This document shows, one piece after another, positions 11,224 to 23,204 of a stretch of 64,000 nucleotides of DNA. Position numbers and translations under genes: made by a program. How positions within the stretch are numbered: the stretch's first letter is position 1; every line of letters starts with the position of its first letter. Source of the DNA: Yamagishiella unicocca (Eukaryota > Chlorophyta > Chlorophyceae > Chlamydomonadales > Volvocaceae); contig BDSL01000115.1 in assembly GCA_003116995.1 (NCBI GenBank), forward strand, positions 62,001 to 126,000, read 5' to 3'. Below the pieces are notes generated by a model. It was not told the DNA's origin, ran no database searches, and was given only the letters and a program-made list of their open reading frames with translations.

Positions 11224-13006
11224 ACTTAGGGACGTTACGAATGCTCAGTGCACTGTTAATGTTGAGTTTACACGACCAGGTTGGCTGGGCTTGGTAGCCG
11301 CTTTAGGTATACAGACGCTGTCAACCACCATAACGCAGAACCGTTACAAGTGTAACAGTTGGACGTGCACTGACCAATACGAAGTGTAATGTGCCTTTAT
11401 AGGAGGACGAATCAGCATGGCAAGGATAGGCCACAGGACGGCGGCTGACGGAGGTCACTTCAGCTGTACTGGCGTTCGTCTGCGGATTGAGCCTCCCGCG
11501 ACATTTATGAGGATCAGAGAGCCAAACGCATTAGGTCTTGTGATGGATACCGGCATGATGGATCCAGGAGCTTGAGACTCGAACCACTCAATAGAGTGGT
11601 GAAGTTCTGAGCAAGCATACTGTCTGCCATAGGCTATGCACGACAGCCACGGCGCAGAGCGCATGTAGTGTGTACCTGTGTGAATGGAGTCAATGTTGAG
11701 TGAATTGGATCTTGTATCGGTAGAGTCGCTAGTAGCGCATGCCACAGGCCAGTTCGCCTTGCAACACATTCACGACAAATAGCAGCTAACGTGCGAGGCG
11801 ACATCAATCCACCATTGAAGATAGGACGGCTTATGGGTACTCTTGCCGTCGAGCGTGGTTAAAGGTGAGCTAGCACCATCTTGCAGAATCCGAGTGCGCA
11901 AGACGGCTTATCGCCAAGCAAGCTCACCTCTGTCCGCCATAAGTGTAAGATTCACGCCGAGTCTCCGTCCCAACTAGCGAAAATTGACTGATGCCTGTAG
12001 TTGGGCATATGGGCAAGGCAGGATTCTGCGTTCAGGTTAATCCAAGCACGTATGAACAAGTAGCAGCAATCCATGGCTACTATATTTAAATACCTATGGT
12101 CAGAGCACATGCAGCGGTATGTTTGGGACTTTCTTGCGAGCATACGACAACTGCCGTTAAGTTACTCTCAGAACCAATGCGTTCACAGATGTTGGTGGCG
12201 GTCACACATTACAGCATTATGCTTTGGCTCTAGCTCTCGCCACTCGCTATCACGGTCCCGGGAAAGGGCGTTCCTAAGTGGTTGCAGCAATGTTTTAGCT
12301 CCCTTGGGTAATAAAGGTCCCGACGCGGCGGCACTTAGAGGTCAGCAAGCAAGTTATAGCTCAGTGCGCCTTCCGAAAAGTCAGATGCACAGCAGGTCGA
12401 ACATACTTTCGCGAAGCGTTGCGCAAACAATGCATGACGTGTAACATGCCGAAGCGGGTCGCCTCCAGCAAAACCAAGCAATTCTTCGTCAGTAACACAG
12501 TTCACAATGCCAACGCGCACACCTAACACATATGCCCACGAGCGCGCCCGTCCCGCCCTTCCTCGCGCTCGTCCGTGGCTATGGGAGCTCTCCAAAGAGG
12601 AAAGCCCCCATACGGCCCACGATCGCTGCTGGCTCCCAAGTGCTCCGCCAGCACCCGGTGTATCTAGGAAGCCGCCACGATTAAAAAAATTCATAGACCT
12701 GGTCTGCTACGGGGTCCGGGGATATGGAGGAAGGTCGGCACCACCATCGCAATCGCCTTGCTGGTCGTCACAAGCGCTGCTAGCTGATGACGCCAGGTCT
12801 GTCCCGTGGTGCCGCGGCCCACGGCCCAACGCCGTGGTCCTACCGCCACCACCGCCACGACCAGCGGCGAGGCTCCTGCGCCGGCCTGCTGATACCTTGG
12901 CTTTCGTACCTGCTGTGAGAGTCGGTCGCCGCTGACGCCGACGACATGACTGCGGCGAAAGCACTCCTTGGCGGTTGCTTGGCGGTGTCCACGCCGACGA
13001 CGTGAT
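11224..13006. other. Single-copy spacer with weak minus-strand frames
   Basis: Less GC-rich than its surroundings and not repeated. Three minus-strand frames are mildly gene-like: 11,455-11,769 (104 codons), 11,952-12,143 (63 codons) and 12,335-12,694 (119 codons, ending in a Cys-containing segment with the words VTDEELLGFAGGDPLRH and FAKVCSTC). I recognise none of them and could not link them by convincing splice sites. They may be exons of a decayed gene or transposon. A short inverted word GTTACA-AG-TGTAAC sits at about 11,342. Confidence 0.35.
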
Positions 13007-13804
13007 CCTCCCCGCGGAGGTCAACGTACGGGTATGTATTGTGCCGTACACTTCGCACCAAACCATTCCCGACCGAGGACTGCTCCTTCGTCCCCGGATC
13101 GCCCGTTTGCCCCTACCTGGACTACCCGCCGTCCTCATCGATCAAGCAATGTTTAAGAGGAAATGGCGTTGATAAACACCGTACGTCATCCTGTCGCGAA
13201 GTTCGAGTCCCCTCCCACCTTATTTCCAAGAGGCGCTTGCCCAGTCCAACCCTTGCACCTCATGATCCTGGTCATAACCCACTTGTATCAACCACGATGC
13301 TGCCCTTGAATCTGCCAGCTGCACGGTGGCTCTACGTAAGGACCGACTCACGCGACAGCTGCAGGGTGTCCCACGTGCTGCCTCGGAGCATATAGCCCAC
13401 ACTCAATTGCGCCCCCCGAAGCTGTCGAAACCGGTTGGTACGGTACGGCACGCCATGTCGCTAGCGTGTCATGCCCATCCTCCGCCTCACGCACCTCATA
13501 GCTTTTGAGTTCACGATCCAGTCGCTGCTCCCACCGTCCCCAGCGTCCCTGCAACCTGCTTGCACAGGAAATGTGCAAGGCCCATGGCAGCACTATACAG
13601 GGACGTGCTCGCGCACAGTGCCTCCCAAAGCAACGTGCGGTGGCCCTCTGTTTCTTCCCACCAGGACCACAGCTCAGCGCAGTTACCCAAACCGCGCGAC
13701 TAACCCGTGTGGTGCACCGCTGCTGCACGATACCCGTCACGGCTGCTAGGTGCCACGCTCCGTCGCACCACTACGCATCTGCTTGCTTCGCCTCCTCCAG
13801 CTCC

Positions 13805-14412
13805 CAGTGGCGCATGTGATCAGCCTACCCATCTTGAGCGTAGGGATGCTCACCGGGGGAGATGAACGAGCGCAGCTGCGGGTCACCTCCTTGCGGGACA
13901 CGGGGAAGAGCGGCGGCCTAGGCGGGGAGGGGAACGGTGTGCGAATGGCGGGTGCGCGGGTGGGCGGAGGGGCGGACGGGCGAGGGGGAGGAGACGAGAG
14001 CGAGGCGGCGGGAGCAGTTTGCTAAGTGTGTTTCGGTCGCGGCTGGGGGGGGGCGTGGAGGGGGGAAGGGGCTGGTGCGGGATGAGGTGCGAAGGGGGGG
14101 GGGGCGCGGAGGGAGGCCGGCGGCGTATTACAAGTGGGGGGTTTGCTGGGACGGGCTGCGGCGGTGGCGGGGCGCCAGGGCTGCTGTGGCGCCGGGGTGG
14201 GCGGCGGCGGCCGCGGGCCGCCGGGACCCGGGGGGGGGTGGCGGTGTTGTTGGTGGCGGTAGCGGTAGCGGTGATGACGGTGGCAGTGATGACGGTGGCA
14301 GTAAGGACGGTGGCAGCGAGGATGGTGGCGGTGGTGGTGGCGGTGACGGCGAAGTCAAGGTTCGGAGTCGGTCGCGGGGGTGAGGGCGCAGGAAGGGGTC
14401 TGCCCGCCTCCC
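13805..14412 (+). other. Unit-unrelated G-rich replacement segment
   Basis: Flanking sequences match the array unit but this interval does not. It contains runs of 8-11 guanines (around 14,046 and 14,094) and leads into a GGTGGC-type minisatellite. Long frames on both strands are consequences of the skewed composition. Confidence 0.7.
14230..14353 (+). repeat. GGTGGC/GATGACGGTGGCAGT minisatellite
   Basis: Imperfect tandem words built on GGTGGC, with four successive variants of GATGACGGTGGCAGT between about 14,270 and 14,325. The G-tracts could form quadruplex structures. Confidence 0.7.
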
Positions 14413-14577
14413 GGCGCCATGAACACAGAGAATATACCGAGCATCCCATGGCGCCTGTGCATGGAATCTAGACATGCCTCCCGTCCCACCTGCTTCATAT
14501 GTCCCTCGCGGCCAGCCTGCTACCGAGCGAAGGCACGGCCAGGGCAAATGCGCGCCCCTCAAAGCTGATGTTCCCAG

Positions 14578-17500
14578 GACGTGATGCTGCACGGGGATTT
14601 CGATCTGCCGTCCAATCCCCTCGCTCGGTTCGTCCTCGACCCTCACAGCGCCCCCAACTCCCAGGTTTCCTCGCTGCCCCGCAGTCCCCACCTGCGGTTT
14701 CTTGTGTTCCAAGGCAAGGCGGCGCCAGCCCGGCTCCAAGGCCCATGAGCTGAGTGTTCAAGCCCAGAGCCCAGTAATTAGAGACGCATTTACGTGTCGC
14801 ATATTTTGCCGCAACGCCTCTCCCCAAGCAAGATAGCCTGCATGTCGTGAAGATGGTATCCTTATTGGCCGGACTTTGCCAAGGCGCAGATCCCAGGCAC
14901 ATGACGTCATCATCCGAACAGCCAATGAACAAGCTGAACCAGAGGCCGAAAACTACCCGTCGCAACGCGTCAGGGTTTGTCGACCTGTGCCTTCATAGTA
15001 CCAATTTGAAGCTAGGCTTCGAAAGTGTGTGTATGGCCATACGGTTTCAGTGCGCAGTTTGGCCATGAGTATGTCGCAGGGTTTTTGGCCGGCTCAACAT
15101 GGCTCCAGAACCTCGTTGGAACACAGGGATTGCATACCCTCTCACAACGTCAGAGGGACAGACCTTCTATATAGATGTAATGTAAACCATAACACAGGAA
15201 ACTGGGCACGTTGCTGTTCTTTGGCAGCCTCCACATGCATCTTGGTATCTGGAAAGATCAGCGCTCCGCGGTGGCCGAGGCAGCTGCCTGCTCCTATCTT
15301 TGTAGCAACGTATGGCCGCTGGCTGCATCCAATGCTCGCCTTCCTTGCAAACCTCCCGTCGGAACGCAACGACGCGACAACAGAATTTATGAAAATGAAA
15401 GCCGTGGGTGGTGCAAACGCTGGTGAGTCGTTGTGACATAAGTCTTTCCCGTCGTTATCCGCACCGAAGCAGAGGTCGCCTTCTCACTAACCGTGTGCTT
15501 TTGAACGAAGCAGTCGCCCTTCCACATGGCATGCTCAAGTGGTGCCTCTTGAGTAATATTACGCGCAATTCAGAGAGGCACGTAATCTTGCATATTATCT
15601 GTGCGCGCGCAAAGCACCAAAGTTCACCCCTGTCTGCCCTCCGCTTTCTTCTGCAGGCGCAGCGGCTGGCCGTGGCCCTGGCGTTGCGGCAGCTGCTGGT
15701 GAGCTTGCTTGCTGTTGTCGCGTCTCCCTGGCTTGTTGCAGGCATCACTTGCACTGGGGCTAGCCTGCTGTATGGTTCGGGCCGTCTTTTTCGGCCACGC
15801 AGCTGCGGGCTGTGCGCCCAGGTTGCTTGCCACATTGTTATTAGGGGATTCTTGGGTGCTGTGTTGCGGAAGGGTCGTTGCATTCCGCATTCGTGTTGGT
15901 AATCCTCTATACACTCTCCACTCCCCTGACGTCCAGGTGGTGGTGCGGGCGGCGTGGTGGCCTGTGGCTGAGCAGAGCTGGAGTGACCCCCCGTATGAGA
16001 CACTTGATCGGTAAGCGTGCAGCGCCTGCGTCATTCAGCACACAACTGCAGGGGGCATCAAGCTGTCGGGGCTGTTGACCCAGGAACACCCAGCACCGGT
16101 TGCTTAGTGCTGCCCACTGTCATGTCGCCGGAGTTTTTGACCCAGGAGCACCTTTCCTGGCGTAGCTGGTGCGGCCGGGGCCCAAGCAAGCGCACATGCC
16201 CTAGAGACATGTCCGCATCTTGGCCTCGTCCACGATCCTGGCCCCACCGCTGCTCCATGTTCGCGACCTCCGCCTCGCAGGCTGTGGCTGAGCTTCGCCG
16301 AGGCGCCCGAGATGGAGTTATCCATAACGCCCGTGCTGGGCAACCGCAAGCTGTGGGGGCTCCTCGCCATCGGCCGGGTGCGGGTGTGGGTCTGTGCAAA
16401 GGTGCGATCACCCGCAGCATCACACCTCCCTCCACCGGCACTCACGCACCACCTCAGTGGCGGGCACTGCTCCAGGGGGCGTCTCTATGGCACCCATGGC
16501 GCTCCGTACTCCTGTTCCTACACCACGACAGCGGGCTGACCAAAATCTTTACCCCCAACTAGCTGCTAGCGGCTTACCCTTTCACGTCAACCACAGCCCT
16601 GTTGATCACGGCTCCGTCACCTTGCCACACCCGAGCACCTCGTCTGGCCATCCGACTTCGGTTACACCACCCCATCACCCCACTTCAGCCCTCCCCGTCC
16701 CCATTCTTGCCCACCCTCCCCCCCCCAACTGCAGGTCGCCGCCGGCCTTGCTCGCCCTATGGTGTACCCCGCCTGCTGGACGTGCGCATGAGCAAGCTGC
16801 TGCTGCCAATCGACAGCACTAAGAACGCTGTCGGGTTCTTCTTCGCCATCGACACCTTGACCCGGCACAGAGTGGGTGCCACCTCCGCCACCGCCAACAC
16901 CGCCGCTGCAGGAGACGCCGCCGCCGCCGCTATTGCAGCAGCATCCGGTGCCAAACGGTGGCCCACCTCCGAAACCCAGGTGGGCACATTACACTACGTC
17001 AGGTGTTCGACCGAAGCATTACATGTGTGAACATGCGTGCCGGCGTGCCTTGCGGGTTGCCGCTCTGCATGGGTGCGCCTCTGACGGGCGGTGCGGCGAC
17101 GGGGCTTGCGGACCAGGCCGCCATGCTGGCAGGGGCGGCGGAAAAGGGGGGAGTTGCAAGGCAGGGTCCTGGGCTTAGAGCAGCAGCTGCTCGCAGTGGG
17201 GCTCCCTCAGCAGCATCGTGGTGGGCGTCGTGGCCCGGTAGGGAACAGCCAGCCACCCGGGGTCAGCCACCCGGGTTCTCATCGCCTGTCCCCTGCATTG
17301 CTCTACTACGAGCAGCGTAGTGTCCGCGGTCCCTACCAGCAGGCTGACACGCCCCTCACACCCCGCTTCGCCTTGCTTGACGTTGCAGGCCGCCCTCCTC
17401 CAATGGACTGGCGGGCGGCACCCCGCGAAGCCACCGGGCCGACCTCCCCGGCACCGCTGTCGTCTGCCTCGACCTGCAGCGCCCCGCGGGGAGGGGTATG

Positions 17501-17745
17501 GGCGCTGGTGGCTGCTCCTCCGTGCCGCCCTTTCCGCCGCCGCCGCCGTCTGTCTCCGGGGCCATGGTCCGGCCCCACCGCGTTCATCAGCTCCGCCCTT
17601 GTGGTGGTGGCCACCGCTGGCCTAGCCGGCGGTAGCAGCGGCAGTGTTTTTACCGAGAGCGCAGTCCACCACGTGGTTCGCCGTACATCGTCGGTCCTTG
17701 GCAGCAGCCCGGGGGTGCCGCCCTCATTGGACGGCATCCCGGAGG
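14578..17745 (+). pseudogene. Decayed multi-exon gene, possibly SMP-domain lipid-transfer type
   Basis: Exon-like open pieces are bounded by good splice signals. One starts after TTCCCAG at 14,578 and contains DLPSNPLARFVLDPHS. One ends at a GTGAGT donor at 15,423. Others are 15,657-15,698 (14 codons, CTGCAG acceptor, GTGAGC donor), 15,937-16,010 (donor GTAAGC) and 16,281-16,401. The last encodes LSFAEAPEMELSITPVLG. After the next intron, at about 16,735, VAAGLARPMVYP continues as RLLDVRMSKLLLP only if one base missing from the CCCC run at 16,767-16,770 is allowed for. The order SF-x-E-x-P, VLG, then a MVYP/V-x-x-P-type end is reminiscent of SMP (synaptotagmin-like, TULIP) domains, which move lipids at membrane contact sites. 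The resemblance is weak and by eye. A coiled-coil-like LADQAAMLAGAAE stretch follows at ~17,105, with another base indel relative to 41,030-41,100. The frameshifts and the lack of a complete frame argue for a pseudogene. Confidence 0.35.
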
Positions 17746-19852
17746 CAATCGAGGATGAGGAGGGAAGGCGGAAGACGGTTTCATACAGGACGGTTTTCTC
17801 CCTGTATAAATTAATAGTATGGCGCCGACTACTGCGACGGTGGCGTGATGGCAACATCGATGGCAGGGCGTCAACACGGTACGTCACGGACCGTACCGTC
17901 GGCGGCGCGTCGTCGCTATACTGGCCCGGCGGCGTGGTGGACGCCTCTATCTGCGTTCTGGATCCTGGCAGGGCGCCGCCGGTTGGCAGCGGCGGGCAGC
18001 AGATTTTGGCGCAGCTGCCGCGGGTTGTGGCACCGGGGCACCGCGTGGCTCGTTCACTGTGTCACTGTACAGCAGCAGCGGGCAGCACAGGAGCATCACC
18101 AGCAGCAGCCGCAGCGCCCACAGGCACATGGGCAGGCAGGCGCAGTCGCACCCAGGACCATATCAGCGGCTGGCCAGCCCTACCTTCTGGCGGCGTGCTT
18201 CCTTACTCCTGGTATCCAGGAACGAAGGAGCGCAGGGCGAAGGCGGTGGGAAGCAGCAGGGACCTAGCGGCCGCGAAGGCGCTGAAGGCGGGGCCGCGAC
18301 ACGGGGGGGCTCAAAGCAGGGCCGGTGCATAGCACTTCCCGAGGAGGAGGAGGAAGCAGGACCCAGTCCGTAAGAAGCAGGCATTGGAGGCCGAAGGCGA
18401 GGGGCCTGACTGGCACGGCGCTGTTGCTGTGGTTGCTGAGGGGGGCAGGGCAACGTTGGTGGCAGCGGGGATGGCGTAAATACCGGCTACGCGACATGGA
18501 TAGGGTAGCTGGCACATTGGCTTCGGACACCTAGGAGTCGCATGCTGGAGCACTAGGATGGACGACCGATAAACCTTCGCAGGCGGCACTTCATCGGTGA
18601 TTGAAAGGAAAGGACAGAAACGAATGTGCGGTAACGTGCAGCGCGTAAGACGGAGGAACTGGTTGGCGGAATAATGGGACGCGATGAGGCGAGATGCAAC
18701 GTAGCCCATCGCAGTCTCCGTCCCAGCCCGGATACCGATTGGTATCGTGGGGACGTGGTATGTTACCCAGCGGCATTAGCGAGCTTGAAGAGGGTGAGGC
18801 GCGGCCGATTGCTGGTGGCGGAGCCAATGGTCGGGGGGCACTGGGGCCCGGCGGCGTGGCCAGGTGACGGCGATGAGCGGCCATTTTGTCATGGCGGCCG
18901 AGAGGGTCGAAGTGCGACGACGGTAACGGGAGGAGCAGCGTGATGGCACAAGACGTGCACCGCCTCATCGTTGTTTCGCGTTCGTCCGTGCGCTGCAAGG
19001 TGGTCGGTCGCGACCCTGTCGCTATAACACCTGCACACCGCCGGTCTAGCCTTTATTTGGGAATCTGTGTTTCCATGACATTTATTTTACAATGTATCCA
19101 TGGCGACGAGCGAGCCCGTTAGTGTGCGTCGAACCAGATTTCCTAACGCTCCTCCGTTGGGACTCCCAACAGCAGGTTTGGGAGAGTGTACGGCAGCCAT
19201 GGGATGCATGGGGTTAACGGTGCTTCAGGTTTATTTGCGTAGGCGGAATGGACAGTCTTTCTTGCAGTGTTTTCGGTATGGTAATAATGTCTTTCATTGC
19301 CGAGTGAGTGACAGCCACCCTGCTGGTTGTTGTAACGGTTGCTGGTGGTGTGAGGCGCCTCATAAAACGAAGGATCGCCATTTCCCTTGCAGCTTTCGGT
19401 GTTATCTGACTGCTAGGTTGGCGAAGGTTGCATACAACATATACACGTTTACGCGTCTCAGCTTCCGGGTGGTCGCCGTTGCCGCTGTTTGTGCTCTGGA
19501 CCCACGTTCGGGTTTTCTGTAGTCTCGCCTGGATGGGTGATCCTGTGTCTCCGTCAGTGTCCGGCAATGTGTCCGATAGCGCTGCCTTCGGGTCTGGAGC
19601 CCACTGTAACATGTAGTTATTACTGATGGTATGTCTTGGTCCCGCGATTGATGAAGGGTCTCATTAGGTCCTTGCCGGGTGGTTCTCTGTGTTTTCCTCT
19701 TTTCCCTCCTCGGTTTGTTTGGGTGTGGGACTCGCCTGGGATCTCAGGTGGAAGGTTATTGTTCGGCTTGCAGTGGCGTTCTGCTGTTCTCTGCGGGACG
19801 AGGGTTTGCTCTGCTGGCTGCAGTTGGCGTATTGGGCCATCTGGGCTGCTGC

Positions 19853-20269
19853 GTGTTGTACCCCCAGTCCTTATGGGTGGTAGAGATAACTACCGGTTGG
19901 GCGAAGTGCCATAGATAAGCCAGAGCGAAGGGCTCCACTGGAGGGCGGTCGTACAGCACGACCGGTGAACCCGCTACAGTCAGCGACAGGCGAAGACCGC
20001 TAGATATCAACCGATAGACAAGTAAGACGGAAGTCAAGGAGACTTCTACCAGTGACCAGTGTCACGGCAACGCAAAGGTGCGAAGCCCCGTGGGTCGACG
20101 TTCAGAAACGTCGAACCACAAGTAAGCTGCAGTTAAGTTCGTTACGGCCAGATAAGGCTCCGGTCGGCAAGAGTAAGTAAGGTTAAGTGACGTAAGGATA
20201 AGTAAGAGGAAGTAAGTAGCGAGGAGGCAAGGGAGACTGACAGGCCCAACTGGTACCGGAATACAACAC
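19853..20269 (+). mobile_element. 417-bp non-autonomous TIR element (copy in unit 1)
   Basis: The ends are GTGTTGTA and TACAACAC (8-bp perfect terminal inverted repeats, with CCAGT again inverted a few bases further in), flanked by the direct repeat TGC at 19,850-19,852 and 20,270-20,272. The related fragment at 1-1,835 reads straight through GGGCTACTGCCCCCTGGG without the element, giving a true empty site with a single TGC. It has no coding capacity. The interior has many imperfect TAAG words (20,170-20,220). Size, TIRs and the 3-bp duplication fit a MITE-like DNA element. Without a transposase the superfamily cannot be named, although 3-bp duplications are known for CACTA and PIF/Harbinger families. 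Confidence 0.75.
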
Positions 20270-21238
20270 TGCCCCCTGGGTGGTTATTGCCGCTGTTCGG
20301 AGTCCTCCCCGCGGAGGTCAACGTACGGGTATGTATTGTGCCGTACACTTCGCACTAAACCATTCCCGACCGAGGACTGCTCCTTCGTCCCCGGATCGCC
20401 CGTTTGCCCCTACCTGGACTGCCCGGCGTCCTCATCGACCAAGCAATGCTTAAGAGGAAATGGCGTTGATAAACACCGTACGTCATCCTGTCGCGAAGTT
20501 CGAGTCCCCTCCCACCTTATTTCCAAGAGGCGCTTGCCCAGTCCAACCCTTGCACCTCATGATCCTGGTCATAACCCACTTGTATCGACCACGATGCTGC
20601 CCTTGGATCTGCCAGCTGCACGGTGGCTCTACGTAAGGACCGACTCACGCGACAGCTGCAGGGTATCCCACGTGCTGCCTCGGAGCATATAGCCCACACT
20701 CAATTGCGCCCCCCAAAGCTGTCGAAACCGGTTGGTACGGTACGGCACGCCATGTCGCTAGCGTGTCATGCCCATCCTCCGCCTCACGCACCTCATAGCT
20801 TGAGTTCACAATCCAGTCGCTGCTCCCACCGTCCCCAGCGTCCCTGCAACCTGCTTGCACAGGGAATGTGCAAGGCCCATGGCAGCACTACCGCTGTACA
20901 GGGACGTGCTCGCGCACAGTGCCTCCCAAAGCAACGTGCGGTGGCCCTCTGTTTCTTCCCACCAGGACCACAGCTCAGCGCAGTTACCCAAACCGCGCGA
21001 CTAACCCGTGTGGTGCACCGCTGCTGCACGATACCCGTCACGGCTGCTAGGTGCCACGCTCCGTCGCACCACTACGCATCTGCTTGCTTCGCCTCCTCCA
21101 GCTTATGCAAGCAATGTCCAAAGCCACAGAGCGCGTGGAAGGTCCAGTGTCCTACACTGCGGTTGCGACCTTCCATCCCCCCCGCTCACTGTTGCGCGGT
21201 CCACCATGGCGGCTGCCAGCCTGGTGAGGCGGCCAAGG

Positions 21239-21343
21239 TGACACGGCGACCAGCCTGCTGGCGAAGGCACGGCCACGACAGGTAGGCCGCCTTCTCAGCC
21301 GGCTGCTGGTGGCACTTCAGGGGGCAATGCTGCCGTGCCGCAC
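21239..21343 (+). repeat. Block homologous to the 240-bp satellite (unit 1)
   Basis: Aligns by eye to the satellite monomer from CACGGACGACCAGCC through GGCTGCTGGCGGCACT to GCCGTACGCCAC, with shared words CGACCAGCC, CACGGCCA, AGGTAGGC and CGGCTGCTGG in the same order. It lies in the part of the unit that replaces the G-rich segment of the old partial unit. Confidence 0.65.
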
Positions 21344-23204
21344 TGAAGGCTTGTAGTACCAGGTAGAAAGTGTGATGCGCGCAAAGGCGGCGTGAAATCG
21401 TTGTACCTCTAAGCGGGCATGCATCGCTGTACCTCTAAAGCGAACATACAGAGCATCCCACGGCGCCTGTGCATGGAATTTAGACATGCCTCCCGTCCCA
21501 CCTGCTTCATATGTCCCTCGCGGCCGAAGCTGAAACGTCGACCAGCCTGGCACCGGAGACGCGGCCAGGGCAATTGCGCGCCCCACCCAGCTGACGTTTT
21601 CAGAATGCGATGCCGCACGGGGGTTTCGACCTGCCGTCCAATGCCCTCGCTCGGTTCGTCCTCGCCCCTCACAGCGCCCCCAACTCCCAGGTTTCTTCGC
21701 TGTCCCGCAGCCCCCACCTGCGGTTTCTTGTGTTCCAAGGCAAGGCGGCGACAGCCCCGCTCCAAGGCCCATGCGCTGAGTGTTCAAACCCAGAGCCCAG
21801 TAATTAGAGACGCATTTACACGTCGCATATTTTGCCGCAACGCCTCTCCCCAAGTAAGATAGCCTGCATGTCGTGAAGATGGTATCCTTATTGGCCGGAC
21901 TTTGCCAAGGCGCAGCTCCCAGGCACATGAACGTCATCATCCGCACAGCCAATGAACAAGCTGAACCAGAGGCCGAAAACTACCCGTCGCAACACGTCAG
22001 GGTTTGAGAGCCCTTGCGACCTGTGCCTTCATAGTACCAATTTGAAGCTAGGCTTCGAAAGTGTGTGTATGGCCATACGGTTTAAGTGCGTACTTTGGCC
22101 ATGAGTATGTCGCAGGGGTTTTGGCCGGCTCAACATGGCTCCAGAACCTCGTTGAAACACAGGGATTGCATACCCTCTCACAGCGTCACAGGGACAGGCC
22201 CTCTATATGGATGGAATGTAAACCATAACGTAGGCAACTGGGCGTGTTGCTGTTCTTTGGCAGCCTCCACATGCATCTTGGTATCTGGAAAGATAAGCGC
22301 TCCACGGTGGTCGAAGCAGCTGCCTGCTCCTATCTTTTTAACAACTAATGGACGTTGGCTGCATCCAATGCTCGCCTGCCATGCAAACCTGCCGTCGGAA
22401 CGCAACGACGCCACAACCGAATTTTTGAAAATGGAAGCCGCGGGTGGCGCAGACGCTGGTGAGTCGTTGTGACATAAGTTTTTCCCGTCGTTATCCGTAG
22501 CGAAGCTGAGGTAGCCTTCTCCCTAACCGTGTGCTTTTAAACGAAGCGGTCCCCGTTTCACACGGCATGCTCAAGTGCTGCCTCTTGAGTAATATTACGC
22601 GCAATTCATAGACGCACGTACTCGTGCATATTATCTGTGTGCGCGCAAAGCACCAAAGTCCACCCCTGTCTGCCCTCCGTTTGTTTCTGCAGGCGCAGCG
22701 GATGGCCGTGGCCCTGGCGTCGCGGCAGCTGCTGGTGAGCTTGCTTGCTGTTGTCGCGTCTCCCTGGCTTGTTGGGGGCATCACTTGCACTGGGGCTAGC
22801 CTGCTGTATGGTTCGGGCCGTCTTTTTCGGCCACGCAGCTGCGGGCTGTGCGCCCAGGTTGCTTGCCACATTGTTAGTAGGGGATTCTTGGGTGCTGTGT
22901 TGCGGAAGGGTCGTTGCATTCCGCATTCGTGTTCGTAGTTATGTACACAGTCTCCACTCCCCTGACGTCCAGGTGGTGGTGCGGGCGGCGTGGTGGCCTG
23001 TGGCTGAGCAGAGCTGGAGTGACCCCCCGTATGAGACACTTGATTGGTAAGCGTGCAGCGCCTGCGTCATTCAGCACACAACTGCAGGGGGCATCAAGCT
23101 GTCGGGTCTGTTGACCCAGGAACACCCAGCACCGGTTGCTTAGTGCTGCCCACTGTCATGTCGCCGGAGTTTTTGACCCAGGAGCACCTTTCCTGGCGTA
23201 GCTG

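Larger units (their letters stand above)
13007..17745 (+). repeat. Old partial 5.8-kb unit (segments B, C and D) at the array's left edge
   Basis: Starting at CCTCCCCGCGGAGGTC this stretch aligns with 20,306-23,568 of the array units, but with many substitutions and two structural differences. First, 13,805-14,412 is replaced by unrelated G-rich sequence, where the units have 21,103-21,440. Second, it keeps a ~1.2-kb segment D (16,531-17,745) that is missing between array units. It therefore preserves a pre-amplification arrangement and is the best template for reading the decayed gene inside the unit. Confidence 0.85.

Noticed and set aside
13883..14449. 188-codon Pro/Ala/Thr-rich minus frame and matching Gly-rich plus frames
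   Set aside because: They are produced by the G-rich tract and the GGTGGC minisatellite.
17091..18332. 413-codon plus-strand frame as an intact gene
   Set aside because: It crosses probable introns and a one-base indel relative to 41,030-41,100, and its N-terminus is in a frame not conserved in the other copy. It is kept only as part of the decayed unit.
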